Positions 6,658-16,005 of a stretch of 16,792 nt of DNA are shown piece after piece; positions within the stretch are counted from its first letter, which is position 1; each line of letters begins with the position of its first letter. The notes below the pieces were generated by a model, which was given only the letters and a program-made list of their open reading frames with translations, did not search any database and was not told the DNA's origin. Made by a program: the position numbers and the translations under genes. The stretch comes from an uncultured Clostridium sp. (GTDB taxonomy: Bacteria; Bacillota; Clostridia; TANB77; CAG-508), in assembly GCA_950059165.1 (NCBI GenBank), contig CATLUC010000027.1:1-16792 (forward strand), in the 5' to 3' direction.

Positions 6658-7614
6658 TTATCTTTCTCTTTCTTGTAGCCTTTTTTCAAAATGATTAACA
6701 AATTGTATGTTATTAATTTTGTGTCCTGGCTTATTAATATATTGTATTGGTTCTTTTATGAATTCTTCTTTTTCTATAATTTCAAAAATCTGACTTTGGT
6801 TATTATATAAATAATATACATTTTCATTATCTTTTTGGATTACTATAACAATCCTAGTTTTTCTTTCTTCATCTTCTTCTACATATCCACAAAACACGCC
6901 AACATATTTTTCTCTTTCTTCTTTTGTTAAAATTTTATTTAATATTTTTTCATAATATTGGTCTACTTCTTGATTTCCAATTCTTTTTCTTCTATGAATA
7001 TTTACAATTTCTAATCTCTCCATAATAAATTGTATTTTCTTTTGTACTAATTCATCTTTTTTATTTGTTCCAAAAAAACCATAAAGAAATTCTTCATCTA
7101 GCATTTCCTTAGCTAACATATCGAAAACATCATTAGTATAAAATCCTTTATATGTATATCCATCTTCATCATCCCATTGTTTTAACTGCTCTTCCGTTAT
7201 TTTAGTCATTTTACCTTTTGTTTCTTTATTAAGTTTATATTCATAATTAGTTTTTGCATTACATTCTTTTTTAAATAACTTATTTAATGCTTGTTCTTTA
7301 GTTAAACCAAAATTCCTAATTTTCATTCCAGTTTTTATATGCATAATATCTCCAGCTAAATCTGCATAATAATAATTTTCATCTAAAAAAGATAATTTAG
7401 CCTCTATTCCTAACAAGTTTAATGCTTCTACATAAGTTTTGTCCATATCTATACAAAGTGCTTCTCCATCTTTTGTTGTTCCCTCTTCATACAAATAAAT
7501 TTTTTCAATTAATTCATCCATAATATTGGGATCCATAAAGGAATAATTGACTTTATATTGATATATCTTACCTAATTCTCTATATAAATAATATGCTTTT
7601 CTTACATCTGACAT
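6658..7614 (-). CDS. Uncharacterised protein, possible transglutaminase-like core
   Basis: A 318-residue, highly charged, probably cytoplasmic protein that I cannot assign. The N-terminal part (KAYYLYRELGKIYQY) and the following GEALCIDMDKTYVEALNLLG with C54, then YYYADLAGDIMHIKT (D85, D89, H92), resemble uncharacterised Clostridia proteins with a Cys ... His/Asp transglutaminase-like layout. This is a weak resemblance. The C-terminal half is helical and Lys/Glu-rich. The ATG at 7614 has no SD. The frame is open upstream to 7647 (codons reading LLIKELEKTKK, which look coding), so the true start may be earlier: an ATA at 7641, or entry from the short frame beginning with a good SD at 7681. No CGG is involved there. 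It is followed by the hairpin in front of the SleB-like gene. Confidence 0.6.
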   Translation of the reverse strand: MSDVRKAYYLYRELGKIYQYKVNYSFMDPNIMDELIEKIYLYEEGTTKDGEALCIDMDKTYVEALNLLGIEAKLSFLDENYYYADLAGDIMHIKTGMKIRNFGLTKEQALNKLFKKECNAKTNYEYKLNKETKGKMTKITEEQLKQWDDEDGYTYKGFYTNDVFDMLAKEMLDEEFLYGFFGTNKKDELVQKKIQFIMERLEIVNIHRRKRIGNQEVDQYYEKILNKILTKEEREKYVGVFCGYVEEDEERKTRIVIVIQKDNENVYYLYNNQSQIFEIIEKEEFIKEPIQYINKPGHKINNIQFVNHFEKRLQERER

Positions 7615-7618
7615 TTTT

Positions 7619-7681
7619 TTAGTTTTTTCTAATTCTTTTATTAATAATTATTCCTACATTCACTTTTTCATATTTGTTCAT
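7619..7681 (-). other. Short ORF overlapping the upstream extension of the uncharacterised gene
   Basis: The ATG at 7681 is preceded by TAGGAG about 11 bases upstream. It encodes 20 codons (MNKYEKVNVGI...) and stops four bases before the ATG at 7614. It could be a leader peptide coupled to the next gene, or the true N-terminus separated by one extra base from the main frame. Confidence 0.35.
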
Positions 7682-7758
7682 AAAGTTATTTTCTCCTAAT
7701 CAAAATCTCTTGAATTGAGCATTTCTTTGCAAAAAATTGAGTTAAAAACTGTTTTGTA

Positions 7759-8784
7759 TTAACTACAATATTTACAAAGTATAGTTTCTAGTCCAATTTG
7801 TAAATCAATTTGTCCTATTTTATATTGATAGTCCAAATTTCTTAGGTCTTGCAATATGTTTTTTAGTTCTGTTTCTTTAAAATATTTTGCCTGCATTTTA
7901 TATTTGTTTACTAAAAAAGTTTGGTTTGGCTTTAAATTTAATGAAGTTATAATGTCTTTATTATATTTTAAAGATAGTTCTACTAAATACAATTTCTTAA
8001 AATGATTGTATAATGTAATCAAAATTTTTTGTAATGGTTCTTTGCTATAAATTAGATTTTTCAATACTTGCAATGCTTTTGCAATTTCCTTTTTTCCTAA
8101 AGAGTCTGTTAGGTCAAATATAACACTTTCTAATTTTTTTACAGATAGTTCATCAATATCTTGTTTTTTTATTTTTCCGTCTTTTCCTACATATTCAATA
8201 AGTTTTCGTATTTCATTAATTAAATCTTGCATATTAGTGCCACAGCATTCTATAAAGTAACGTATGGTTTGACTTTCAATTTCTACTTTATATCCATTAC
8301 AAATTGCTTGTATTCTTTTCTCAATTTGAATTGGTTTTTGGTAGTCAAATCTGCATACTATGCCTAAATTATCTATTGTTTTATATAATTCTTGTTTATT
8401 GTCTGCATCTTCTTCAATAAAGACTAATACTACACTTTGCTTTATTTGTTCAATATTTTCTTTTATATATGTATCTAATTTTTCTCTTATTTTTGCAAGT
8501 TCAACATTTTTTCTTTTTCCATCTTTTTTAAGTAGTCCTGTGCTTCTTGCTATAATTAGCTTTTTTTCATACCCAAAGCTAGGTGTTTCAATGTTTGCAA
8601 TTAGTTCATTGTAATTTGTTTCATCAATTGTTATGTAATTTATTCCTTTAATTGCTTCTCCAAATAAATTTTGTATTTTTTTTAGAGATGTTTCTAACAA
8701 AAATATTTCTTCACCATATAATAGATATAGGTTTTGTAGATTTCCATTTTTTAGTTCTTTTTCTAAATTTTCAATTGATAACAT
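7759..8784 (-). CDS. holA: DNA polymerase III delta subunit
   Basis: Clamp-loader delta subunit, which opens the beta sliding clamp at replication forks. The 341-residue length matches the family. Visible features are the N-terminal YLLYGEEIFLLE segment (degenerate Walker-like region of delta), the central FDYQKP region, and the C-terminal helical collar with IFDLTDSLGKKEIAKALQVL and the ending QIDLQIGLETILCKYC. GGAG lies seven bases before the ATG. The gene starts 27 bases after the debranching enzyme stop and is probably in the same transcript. The one CGG triplet in the gene is out of frame. Confidence 0.93.
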   Translation of the reverse strand: MLSIENLEKELKNGNLQNLYLLYGEEIFLLETSLKKIQNLFGEAIKGINYITIDETNYNELIANIETPSFGYEKKLIIARSTGLLKKDGKRKNVELAKIREKLDTYIKENIEQIKQSVVLVFIEEDADNKQELYKTIDNLGIVCRFDYQKPIQIEKRIQAICNGYKVEIESQTIRYFIECCGTNMQDLINEIRKLIEYVGKDGKIKKQDIDELSVKKLESVIFDLTDSLGKKEIAKALQVLKNLIYSKEPLQKILITLYNHFKKLYLVELSLKYNKDIITSLNLKPNQTFLVNKYKMQAKYFKETELKNILQDLRNLDYQYKIGQIDLQIGLETILCKYCS

Positions 8785-8810
8785 CCTTGTACTCCATAAA
8801 TTTTATTATA

Positions 8811-10847
8811 TTATTTTCCTAAAATAATTCTAAATACTTCTGCTACACTCCAAGCTTGGTTTATTGTGCCTTTTGGCAAATATGGTTTACATGAATCATA
8901 AAGTTCTGCAATTCCACCAATGCAACCTCTATCAAAAAGTTCCTTTTGGAAAGTTTTGATGGTTTTTTGAGTGAATTTTTCTAATTTTTCTTCCCATTTT
9001 TTCTTATCTTCTATAGTTTTAGATGCTAGCAATGTATTTTTTAAACTATCATAATATAATCCCAATAGCCATGGCCAAGTAATTCCTTGATGATAGCTTG
9101 CATCTCTTTGTTTTGGGTTACCCTCATATATTTCTACATAGTTTTCTTCATCTTTTGCCAATGTTTGTAGCCCATAAGCATTTAATAATTTTTTTTCAAC
9201 TATTTGTAATACTTGATTTGCAATTGTAGAATTTGGTTCTAAAACTGGATAACTTAAAGACAATGCAAATAGTTGATTTGGTCTTACTTTTCCATCTCCT
9301 ATTACATCATATAGGCATTTCTTTTTTTCATTATAGAATTTTTCTTCAAATGTTCTTTTACAGTTTTGTGCTAATTCTTTATATTTTTTACTTAAAATTG
9401 GATGTTTGAATTTTTTTGAAAGTTCAGCCATAATTTGATTTGCATTATACCATAAGCTATTTACTTCTACAACTTTTCCATTTCTTGGTGTAATTGCCTT
9501 TCCATCATATTTTGCATCCATCCAAGTATTTTGTGTTTCTTCTGTTCCAGATACTATTAGTCCATCTGTATCTAAGTATATATTATTATCATCTACATCA
9601 ATTCCATTACAATAGTTTTCAATGATTTCTTGCATAACAGGATATAATTTTTCTTTTACAAATTCATAATCTCCTGTATATTTTATGTATTTTTGTACTT
9701 GTTCAAATAATAACAAAGAAGCATCTACGCTATTATATAATGGTCTATTGTCGTAACCTGAATAACCATTTGGGATTAATCCAAATTTAACATCACGTAT
9801 CATGGTTAATAATATTTCTTTTGCAATTTCAAACTTTTTAGGAATTAAAACAATTCCTTCAAAAGCAATTAAAGTGTCACGTCCCCAATCTAAAAACCAA
9901 GGATAACCTGCTAAAACTGTATGTAAAGAAAATGCAGGTCTATATGCTACAAAACTGTCTGCTGACATTAAGAAAGTTCTTACTAGGTCATCTCTTTCTA
10001 GCTCTTTTTTTGTTTTATTTTGTTTTCTATTGTCAATTAATAAAGATTCATTAAACATTTCTCCTATACGGATTATTTCATTATTGATAAATCTTTTTAC
10101 TATTTTTTGTTCGATATTTTCTTCTAAAGAACAGACAAAAGATATTTCTTTTTCTTCTTTTGCTAGTATTTCTATTTCATATACTCCAGGTACAGCATGG
10201 TTTTCTTCTGGGCAAAATCCTCTTTTTTCTTCTTCTACATAAAACATATTAAAAAATGTATCATTATCATGTTTATGGTATTCTCCCTCTGATACATGCA
10301 TATATACTGGTGTTGTAGAGTTTCCATCTATTATTAATTTTACTTTATTTTTATTTATTGTTTGCTTTATATCAAAATAATGGTCTGTATTTGCTTGATG
10401 GAAATCTCTAAAATTGACAACAGGTGCTAATGTTAGTTTTGCTTTTGTTCCATCATTTTTTATTTTATAATAGACTCCAACTGTATTATGTCCATACTCC
10501 ATGCACACCATTTTAGTTATTTCAACTTTTCCTACTTTATATTTAAAAATAGGAACATAATCTCTTCTAAATTCTTCTTGATATTCATATCCTTTTGAAA
10601 TAAATGATTTACAAATATTTGTATATAAATCATATTTTTTGTTTCTTATTTCTATACTTTCATCTAATTTAGAAAGTATTAAAAATCTTCTAGCAGGTGG
10701 TGTTAATGGTGCAACTAGCAAACCATGATATTTTCTAGTATTTGCTCCAATAACTGTTGAAGAACTAAAACCTCCTATTCCATTTGTTACTAGCCATTCT
10801 TTGTTTAATCCTTCTTCTAAATTCAACTTTTCTTTGGTAATTTTCAT
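8811..10847 (-). CDS. Glycogen debranching enzyme (GH133 amylo-alpha-1,6-glucosidase)
   Basis: Cytoplasmic enzyme that removes the alpha-1,6-linked glucose branch stubs of glycogen. The 678 residues start with a GDE N-terminal domain (EWLVTNGIGGFSSSTVIGAN near 18, then RKYHGLLVA). The C-terminal (alpha/alpha)6 barrel carries the family motifs WFLDWGRDTLIAFEG (W321-D324), TWMDAKYDGKAITPRNGK (442 onward) and SYHQGITWPWLLGLYYD (584-600). It is complete, with AGGA nine bases before the ATG. It sits between yvcK and holA; other glycogen genes are not in the window. It has no CGG triplet at all on its coding strand, although it is the longest gene here. Confidence 0.95.
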   Translation of the reverse strand: MKITKEKLNLEEGLNKEWLVTNGIGGFSSSTVIGANTRKYHGLLVAPLTPPARRFLILSKLDESIEIRNKKYDLYTNICKSFISKGYEYQEEFRRDYVPIFKYKVGKVEITKMVCMEYGHNTVGVYYKIKNDGTKAKLTLAPVVNFRDFHQANTDHYFDIKQTINKNKVKLIIDGNSTTPVYMHVSEGEYHKHDNDTFFNMFYVEEEKRGFCPEENHAVPGVYEIEILAKEEKEISFVCSLEENIEQKIVKRFINNEIIRIGEMFNESLLIDNRKQNKTKKELERDDLVRTFLMSADSFVAYRPAFSLHTVLAGYPWFLDWGRDTLIAFEGIVLIPKKFEIAKEILLTMIRDVKFGLIPNGYSGYDNRPLYNSVDASLLLFEQVQKYIKYTGDYEFVKEKLYPVMQEIIENYCNGIDVDDNNIYLDTDGLIVSGTEETQNTWMDAKYDGKAITPRNGKVVEVNSLWYNANQIMAELSKKFKHPILSKKYKELAQNCKRTFEEKFYNEKKKCLYDVIGDGKVRPNQLFALSLSYPVLEPNSTIANQVLQIVEKKLLNAYGLQTLAKDEENYVEIYEGNPKQRDASYHQGITWPWLLGLYYDSLKNTLLASKTIEDKKKWEEKLEKFTQKTIKTFQKELFDRGCIGGIAELYDSCKPYLPKGTINQAWSVAEVFRIILGK

Positions 10848-10893
10848 ATCTACTTTTCCTTTCTTAAGACAAGAGGGATATGTCTAAAATGTC

Positions 10894-12762
10894 TCATTTC
10901 GTTCTTCTTCTACCTCTTGCACTTTTTGGTTTTGTTGTTTTATTTATTTCATTTTCTGCTTTAGTATTTGCCATGTTTCCTTCTTCTATTATCTGTTTTA
11001 TTTCTTCTTGATGCTCTGTTATTGGCTCATTTTCTACTTGTCCTTTTGTTTTCTGAATTTCCTCTTGCATTTCCATTACTGCTTTTAGCCCTTCTTCTAA
11101 ACGCATTTCTACCTCTGTTTTTTCTTCTACCTTTTGCCTAATTTCCTCTATTTCTGCCTTTGCAACTTCTGGTATATTTATCTCTTCCATTTTATATGGA
11201 TTTTCATCTTGTAATTCTTTTTCTCTTTTTTCTATTTCTTTTTGGATTTTTTCCTTTTGAACTTTCTTTTTGGCACTTGCATCTGCTTCTCTAATAGAAA
11301 CTATTCTATCACTATATTTGTTACTAAACTTGCTTTTTCCTTTAAATGATGCTCCTATTCCATTTTTACCATGTCTTCCTGTTTTAGTTTCCTTTTTTTC
11401 TTTCTTCTTCATTGATTTTTTTAATTTGCTGATTCTTTTTTCTTCTCTTAATTTTGTATTTAACATCAAATATTGAGGGTCATTTTGTTTATCTTGATAT
11501 TTCAAATCATCGCATATTAATTCAATAATAGAAGCTGCTACTAAATTAGGGTCATGACGAATACAGTCATTAGCTATCATAGATAGATTTCTTTGTAAAA
11601 ATTTAATTCCTTTTACTTTATCAACATCTGCTAATACTAATTCTTGTCCTTCCATATTATATTTTTTAATAAATTCTGGTATAACTTCTCCTGTATCATA
11701 AATACAATAATCAACAATTCCATTTCCACAATGGTCTATAATTGCTTTTAAATGGTCAGAAACACTGTAGTAGTCTGTTTGTCCTGGTTCTGTCATAATA
11801 TTGCTAACATATACTTTTATTGCTGTGCTTTCTTTAATTGCTTTAGCAACTCCTCCTACTAATAAATTAGGAATTACATTAGTGTATAAACTTCCTGGTC
11901 CAATTATAATACAGTCTGCTTTTTTTATTGCCTCCATTACATCTGGTGTTGGTCTACAATTTGATGGGCTTAAGAAAATACGATTAATTTTTGTAATTTT
12001 TTCTGCTACTACTTCTGCAATTCTCGATTTTTCTTCTACTAAATAGCCATTTTCTAATTCTGCTACAATTTTCATTTCGTCTGTTGTTACTGGCATTACT
12101 TTTCCAATTATTTTAACTACTTCATTACTTTTAATAATGGCATCTCCAATGTTTCCATTTATCTCTTTCATAGCTGAAAAATATATGTCTGAAAAGCTAA
12201 GTCCTTTTAATTTACCTTTTGTAAATTCGAAATTAAATAATGCATCAATTTCCTCTTGCTTTGTTGCAAGAGAAACCATACTGTCTTTAACATCTCCTAA
12301 TGGTAACATCTCTAATTCTTTTCTTGAATTACTAACTCCCTCACCATAATCTGAAACAGTTACAATAGCAGTTAAATTACTTGTGTAATTTTTTAGTCCT
12401 GAAAGTACGGTATTTAGCCCTGTCCCACCACCAATTACAACAATATTAGGTCCTTGGTCATATACTGTTTTGTCGAAAATTAAAGATTTTACATTTACAT
12501 TTTTCTTGTTTTCCATACGATTATCTGTTGCTTCAATAAGAACCTCTAATGTACGCTTATTTAAGAAAATTAGTCCTAGTATAATAGAAATAAATCCTAA
12601 TACAAATATAACTACAACCTTTCCAACTTCTTCAAAAGAAATCTCCTTCATAACTAAAATTTCTGCTAAGCCATAACATGCAAGCAAAATTCCTATTACT
12701 ATTAAGAACATCCATCTTTTCATTTTATTGCTAGCTTTAAACCATTGCATAAAACCTTTCAT
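10894..12762 (-). CDS. yvcK: YvcK/CofD-like gluconeogenesis factor with membrane anchor and long charged tail
   Basis: YvcK proteins support cell shape and growth on gluconeogenic carbon in Bacillus; biochemistry is CofD-like and ligand binding to UDP-sugars has been reported for the family. The 622 residues have two predicted membrane helices (about 17-37 and 48-68) and a CofD-like domain beginning NIVVIGGGTGLNTVLSGLKN (GGGTG at 111-115). The usual ADDGGSSG loop is replaced by SDYGEGVSNS followed by LPLGDVKDS. IGPGSLYTNVIPNLLVGGV is conserved. After about residue 430 comes a long Lys/Glu-rich tail, probably coiled coil, ending KSARGRRRTK. Family members are typically 300-450 residues, so the tail is an extension. 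It follows murB, its common neighbour, but rapZ and whiA are absent. The start could also be M5. Confidence 0.92.
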   Translation of the reverse strand: MKGFMQWFKASNKMKRWMFLIVIGILLACYGLAEILVMKEISFEEVGKVVVIFVLGFISIILGLIFLNKRTLEVLIEATDNRMENKKNVNVKSLIFDKTVYDQGPNIVVIGGGTGLNTVLSGLKNYTSNLTAIVTVSDYGEGVSNSRKELEMLPLGDVKDSMVSLATKQEEIDALFNFEFTKGKLKGLSFSDIYFSAMKEINGNIGDAIIKSNEVVKIIGKVMPVTTDEMKIVAELENGYLVEEKSRIAEVVAEKITKINRIFLSPSNCRPTPDVMEAIKKADCIIIGPGSLYTNVIPNLLVGGVAKAIKESTAIKVYVSNIMTEPGQTDYYSVSDHLKAIIDHCGNGIVDYCIYDTGEVIPEFIKKYNMEGQELVLADVDKVKGIKFLQRNLSMIANDCIRHDPNLVAASIIELICDDLKYQDKQNDPQYLMLNTKLREEKRISKLKKSMKKKEKKETKTGRHGKNGIGASFKGKSKFSNKYSDRIVSIREADASAKKKVQKEKIQKEIEKREKELQDENPYKMEEINIPEVAKAEIEEIRQKVEEKTEVEMRLEEGLKAVMEMQEEIQKTKGQVENEPITEHQEEIKQIIEEGNMANTKAENEINKTTKPKSARGRRRTK

Positions 12763-12840
12763 TTCTATAATTCATTCCTCTCTTTTTTTGCATAATTGGG
12801 ACAGGCACACTTATTCCCAAAGAAAACCATGAAGTACATA

Positions 12841-13761
12841 TTAATTGTTCGCTTCCCCAATAATTTCTATTTCTAATTCAATTTGTTTTTGAAATTTGTT
12901 ATATATTTCATTTTTCACATGGTCAATTAGTTCTAAAACGTCTTTTGCTGTGGCACTTCCTTTGTTTATTACAAATCCACTATGTTTAGTAGATACCTCT
13001 GCATCTCCTACGTGATAGCCTTTTAAACCTGCTTCGTCAATTAGTTTTGCTGTTATAAAGTCACTCCCTCTTTTAAAAGTACTACCAGCACTTGGGCTTT
13101 CTATTGGTTGTTTTTCTTTTCGATATTTTGCATATTCTTCCATTTTTGCTTTTATCTCTTCTTTTTTACCTTTTTTTAGTGATAGTTCTGTTTGCGTTAT
13201 GATATATTTTTCTTTTTTAAAAATGCTATTTCTATAACTAAATTTTAATTCTTCGTTTTTGAATATTCTTTCGTTTCCTTGGTAGTCTATGCATTTTACA
13301 GTTTCTACTATGTCTTTTATTTCTTTTCCATGTGCTCCTGCATTCATTCTAATAGCTCCACCTATAGTTCCTGGAATTCCTGATAGTTCTTCTAATCCTG
13401 TTATTTGTTCTTGCATACATATTCTTGCTAATTTGCCTATTTTTTCTCCTGCTCCTACAGTTATTTTTACTTCTTCTTCTTTTTTTTCTATGTCTATTTT
13501 TTCTATTTTTATATTTAATGTTATTCCTTTTATTCCTTCATCTAAAACTAGTAAATTGCTTCCATTTCCTATTATTGTTAACTTCTGGTTATTTTTGTTT
13601 GCAAATAATAAGATTTTTTTTAGGTCTTCTATATTGTCTATTTTGATAAAAATTTCTGCTGGTCCTCCAATTTTAAAAGTTGTGTGCTTTTTCATTGGTT
13701 CGTTGTATAGTATTTTTTCTTCTTGTATACCTAGATTTTTGATTTGGTTTGCAATGTCCAA
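12841..13761 (-). CDS. murB: UDP-N-acetylenolpyruvoylglucosamine reductase
   Basis: FAD-dependent cytoplasmic reductase that completes UDP-MurNAc synthesis. The motifs are in order: HTTFKIGGPAEIFIKI, IGNGSNLLVLDEG (FAD), SGIPGTIGGAIRMNAGAHG, YRNSIF, and SPSAGSTFKRGSDFITAKLI with the catalytic Ser; the catalytic Glu is expected near the IELEIEIIGE end. The start is set by the SD. AAGGAG overlaps the GTG at 13770, so that codon cannot be used. The TTG at 13761, eight bases further on, is the likely start, giving 306 residues. It heads the murB-yvcK-debranching enzyme-holA run. A terminator for the previous gene and a candidate promoter lie directly upstream. Confidence 0.95.
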   Translation of the reverse strand: MDIANQIKNLGIQEEKILYNEPMKKHTTFKIGGPAEIFIKIDNIEDLKKILLFANKNNQKLTIIGNGSNLLVLDEGIKGITLNIKIEKIDIEKKEEEVKITVGAGEKIGKLARICMQEQITGLEELSGIPGTIGGAIRMNAGAHGKEIKDIVETVKCIDYQGNERIFKNEELKFSYRNSIFKKEKYIITQTELSLKKGKKEEIKAKMEEYAKYRKEKQPIESPSAGSTFKRGSDFITAKLIDEAGLKGYHVGDAEVSTKHSGFVINKGSATAKDVLELIDHVKNEIYNKFQKQIELEIEIIGEANN

Positions 13762-13818
13762 AAAATTCACTCCTTCTTTTTTGTTCTAGTTTATTTTATT
13801 GGCTATTAGTTGTTTTTT

Positions 13819-13847
13819 ATTCTACTATAAATCTAAAAAAAAAGCAA
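13819..13847 (-). promoter_or_regulatory. Candidate promoter for murB operon
   Basis: On the minus strand TTGCTT (13847-13842) and TAGAAT (13824-13819) are 17 bases apart. The -35 overlaps the 3' arm of the upstream terminator, a compact terminator-promoter arrangement. The -35 is weak. Confidence 0.35.
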
Positions 13848-13869
13848 GGATAAAAATCCTTTTTTTTGC
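13835..13869 (-). terminator. Rho-independent terminator after the large pilin-like gene
   Basis: On the minus strand GCAA...GGAT, loop TTTTT, ATCC-TTGC, then nine T (13843-13835). A run of A bulges in the 5' arm. It lies about 70 bases after the stop at 13939. Confidence 0.75.
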
Positions 13870-13938
13870 CTAACAATGTTATACAATATAGTGTACATAT
13901 CAAAGTTATTTACAGTCTCGTTATTTACCTAAAACTAG

Positions 13939-15849
13939 CTATTTAGCTATAAGCACTGGACGAAAACCAATATTGCAATGTCCACCACCACCATTACGAT
14001 GAAAACAAAATAAACCAGCATTACTACTACTCCACAAATCACCACCACGAATTGAGAATGGCGTATACAACCCAGGAAAAAAAGAGTAGTCACCATACCA
14101 TGATGTACTATCAGTTCCAGCCTTCGATGTTTCACGATGTGCGTCTCCATGAATTGTTGTATTTTTTGCATAATTTGCTTGACTTGCTGTATTTAATCCC
14201 ATATCATCATTTGCTATTCCCGTATTATCTTTACTACTATCATGTGGATATACCATTATATATTTTGTACTTACTGTTTTTAAGTTCTCCCCATTATATG
14301 AAAGATTCACTCCATATGTTTTTAAATTTACATTTCCATTTGCTACGTATCCAACCGTTCTTTCCCAACTCCCTCCACTTAAATCATATATTCCATATAT
14401 TGTTCCAGTTGAACTTGCTTCTTGTCCTTTTAGTTGATTCCATGCATATACTCCATCAACTGGTATATTTCCAGTTGCACCTTTTACCTTTGTTATTGTA
14501 TCTTCTGTTACTTGCTTTTCTCCTCCATCTTTTTCTCCTGTTGTTACTCCTGTTACTGCATACACACTATCTACACCACTTTTTCCTGTGATAATAGTTC
14601 TTTTTCTGTTCCCACTATTTAAGCTTATATTATTTATTGCTATATTTGTTCCATTGAGCCCATATTGCGATTGTCCTATATATGCGATTGCCCCCCATTC
14701 GCTGTCTTTCATTAAATGGCTATCTACCTCTGTTGTTAGTCCATAAATATTACCACTTTCTGTTAAACTCTTTGCTATATTAAAACTATCGTTATGGTTT
14801 ATATTATTCATTCCATAACTTATTCCTTGGAATATTGGATATTTTATTGATGTTGTATTGCTTCCATATATTCCATCTAGCCAATTTCTTACATCTTCAA
14901 TATCATCTGTTGCTTGTCCTCTTTCTACTGCTTTTATCCAAGTTGTTGTTTGTGTATAATTTTGACTACTTGCTTTTACCATCACATCATTATTTCCATT
15001 TGGATATGCTGCTTCAAACTTTGCTACCCATATTCCACTTAGTTCTTTATCCCAACCACCATTTATAAAATCAATACTACTTTCATTTGTAAATGCAGGA
15101 TGTACATAGTAATAGTTTTCAGTATCTGCTACTTCCGTTTTTGTTTTTACTCTTTTGGCTGTTTGTTTATTTCCACTTTCCTCATAATATTCGTCTGTTG
15201 TTCCTATTAAAAATTTTATATCTGTTGTTTGTGTCGTTTTGTTTACTTTATATGCAAATCTTGGTATCCATACCCACATAGAACCATCTTCTGTTTCTAC
15301 ATTTGCCCATTTCTTTTCATAATAATCATACCAATTTTCATTATCAAAATCATTGTCGCCATCTTTTATTGTTTTTCCTTTTTCTTCATTTGTTGGGTCT
15401 GTAAACATTATTTTTTTCATTCCTGCAACTAATTTGGGTGGATTCACATATTTTATAATATTGGGTTGTACTTCCCCTTGTCCATCTAGCTTTTTTATTT
15501 TTCCATTCTTATCTATTATATATTGATTTAAAGTATCATTAAATATTACCTTTATATTTCCTTTTTCTAACCCTTGGGCTGTTGCATTTGTGCTATTTTG
15601 TTTAAATTCCTCATTTAAGTCGTTTACAAAAACTCCTCCTGTTCCTAGCCTTTGAGCTATTACTCCACTATATGCAATTTTTATTTGTTCTTCTTCTGCT
15701 TTACTTGTTGTTTCATCTTTTGCTGTTTCTGCTTTACTTAATATTCCATTTTCTCCTGTTAAAGTTGCTATTGCTACTCCTGCAAGTATTAACAACACAA
15801 TTATTGTTATAACTAGTGCTATTAATGTAATTCCTTTTTCTTTTTTCAT
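13939..15849 (-). CDS. Large pilin-like surface protein with FGE/C-type-lectin-like C-terminus
   Basis: Predicted 636-residue surface protein; role unknown. The N-terminus is a prepilin-like leader (MKKEKG), then ITLIALVITIIVLLILAGVA and a helix with ENGILSKAETAKDE, a form common in Clostridia; +5 is Ala, not Glu. The body carries DGSMWVWIPRFAYKV and later GIYDLSGGSWERTVGYV. The end is RGGDLWSSSNAGLFCF ... NIGFRPVLIAK, the hallmark of the formylglycine-generating-enzyme-like C-type lectin fold. Such folds serve as variable ligand-binding ends in retroelement-diversified proteins, but no reverse transcriptase or template repeat is present here. The ATG at 15849 follows AAAGG at long spacing. 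It is followed by a clear terminator. The prepilin peptidase at 4294-5048 is the likely processing enzyme. All CGG triplets in it are out of frame. Confidence 0.85.
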   Translation of the reverse strand: MKKEKGITLIALVITIIVLLILAGVAIATLTGENGILSKAETAKDETTSKAEEEQIKIAYSGVIAQRLGTGGVFVNDLNEEFKQNSTNATAQGLEKGNIKVIFNDTLNQYIIDKNGKIKKLDGQGEVQPNIIKYVNPPKLVAGMKKIMFTDPTNEEKGKTIKDGDNDFDNENWYDYYEKKWANVETEDGSMWVWIPRFAYKVNKTTQTTDIKFLIGTTDEYYEESGNKQTAKRVKTKTEVADTENYYYVHPAFTNESSIDFINGGWDKELSGIWVAKFEAAYPNGNNDVMVKASSQNYTQTTTWIKAVERGQATDDIEDVRNWLDGIYGSNTTSIKYPIFQGISYGMNNINHNDSFNIAKSLTESGNIYGLTTEVDSHLMKDSEWGAIAYIGQSQYGLNGTNIAINNISLNSGNRKRTIITGKSGVDSVYAVTGVTTGEKDGGEKQVTEDTITKVKGATGNIPVDGVYAWNQLKGQEASSTGTIYGIYDLSGGSWERTVGYVANGNVNLKTYGVNLSYNGENLKTVSTKYIMVYPHDSSKDNTGIANDDMGLNTASQANYAKNTTIHGDAHRETSKAGTDSTSWYGDYSFFPGLYTPFSIRGGDLWSSSNAGLFCFHRNGGGGHCNIGFRPVLIAK

Positions 15850-16005
15850 GATAAAATCAACCTTTCTTTTGTTTTTCTAGTATTTCTTCTTAAATTGTTT
15901 CCATTTTTACAAATTGTATTCTAATTATTTAGTTCATTTGTAAAAAGCAAATTTAAAAGTTTTCCATTTATATTTCATTAAACATATTTATACAATCCAA
16001 AAATA

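Noticed and set aside
12795..12825. TTGGGACAGGCACAC...TTCCCAA as another REP-like copy upstream of yvcK
   Set aside because: Only a few bases match the repeat at 5621-5836, and the hairpin is short; too weak to call.
10894..13761. Complete murB-rapZ-yvcK-whiA cluster
   Set aside because: Only murB and yvcK are present; the next genes are a debranching enzyme and holA.
13870..13940. Template repeat of a diversity-generating retroelement next to the lectin-like end
   Set aside because: No near-copy of the C-terminal coding region is present in the adjacent intergenic DNA.
14052..14591. Leucine-rich 179-residue plus-strand ORF
   Set aside because: Antisense shadow of the pilin-like gene; its composition reflects the complementary strand, and it has no SD.
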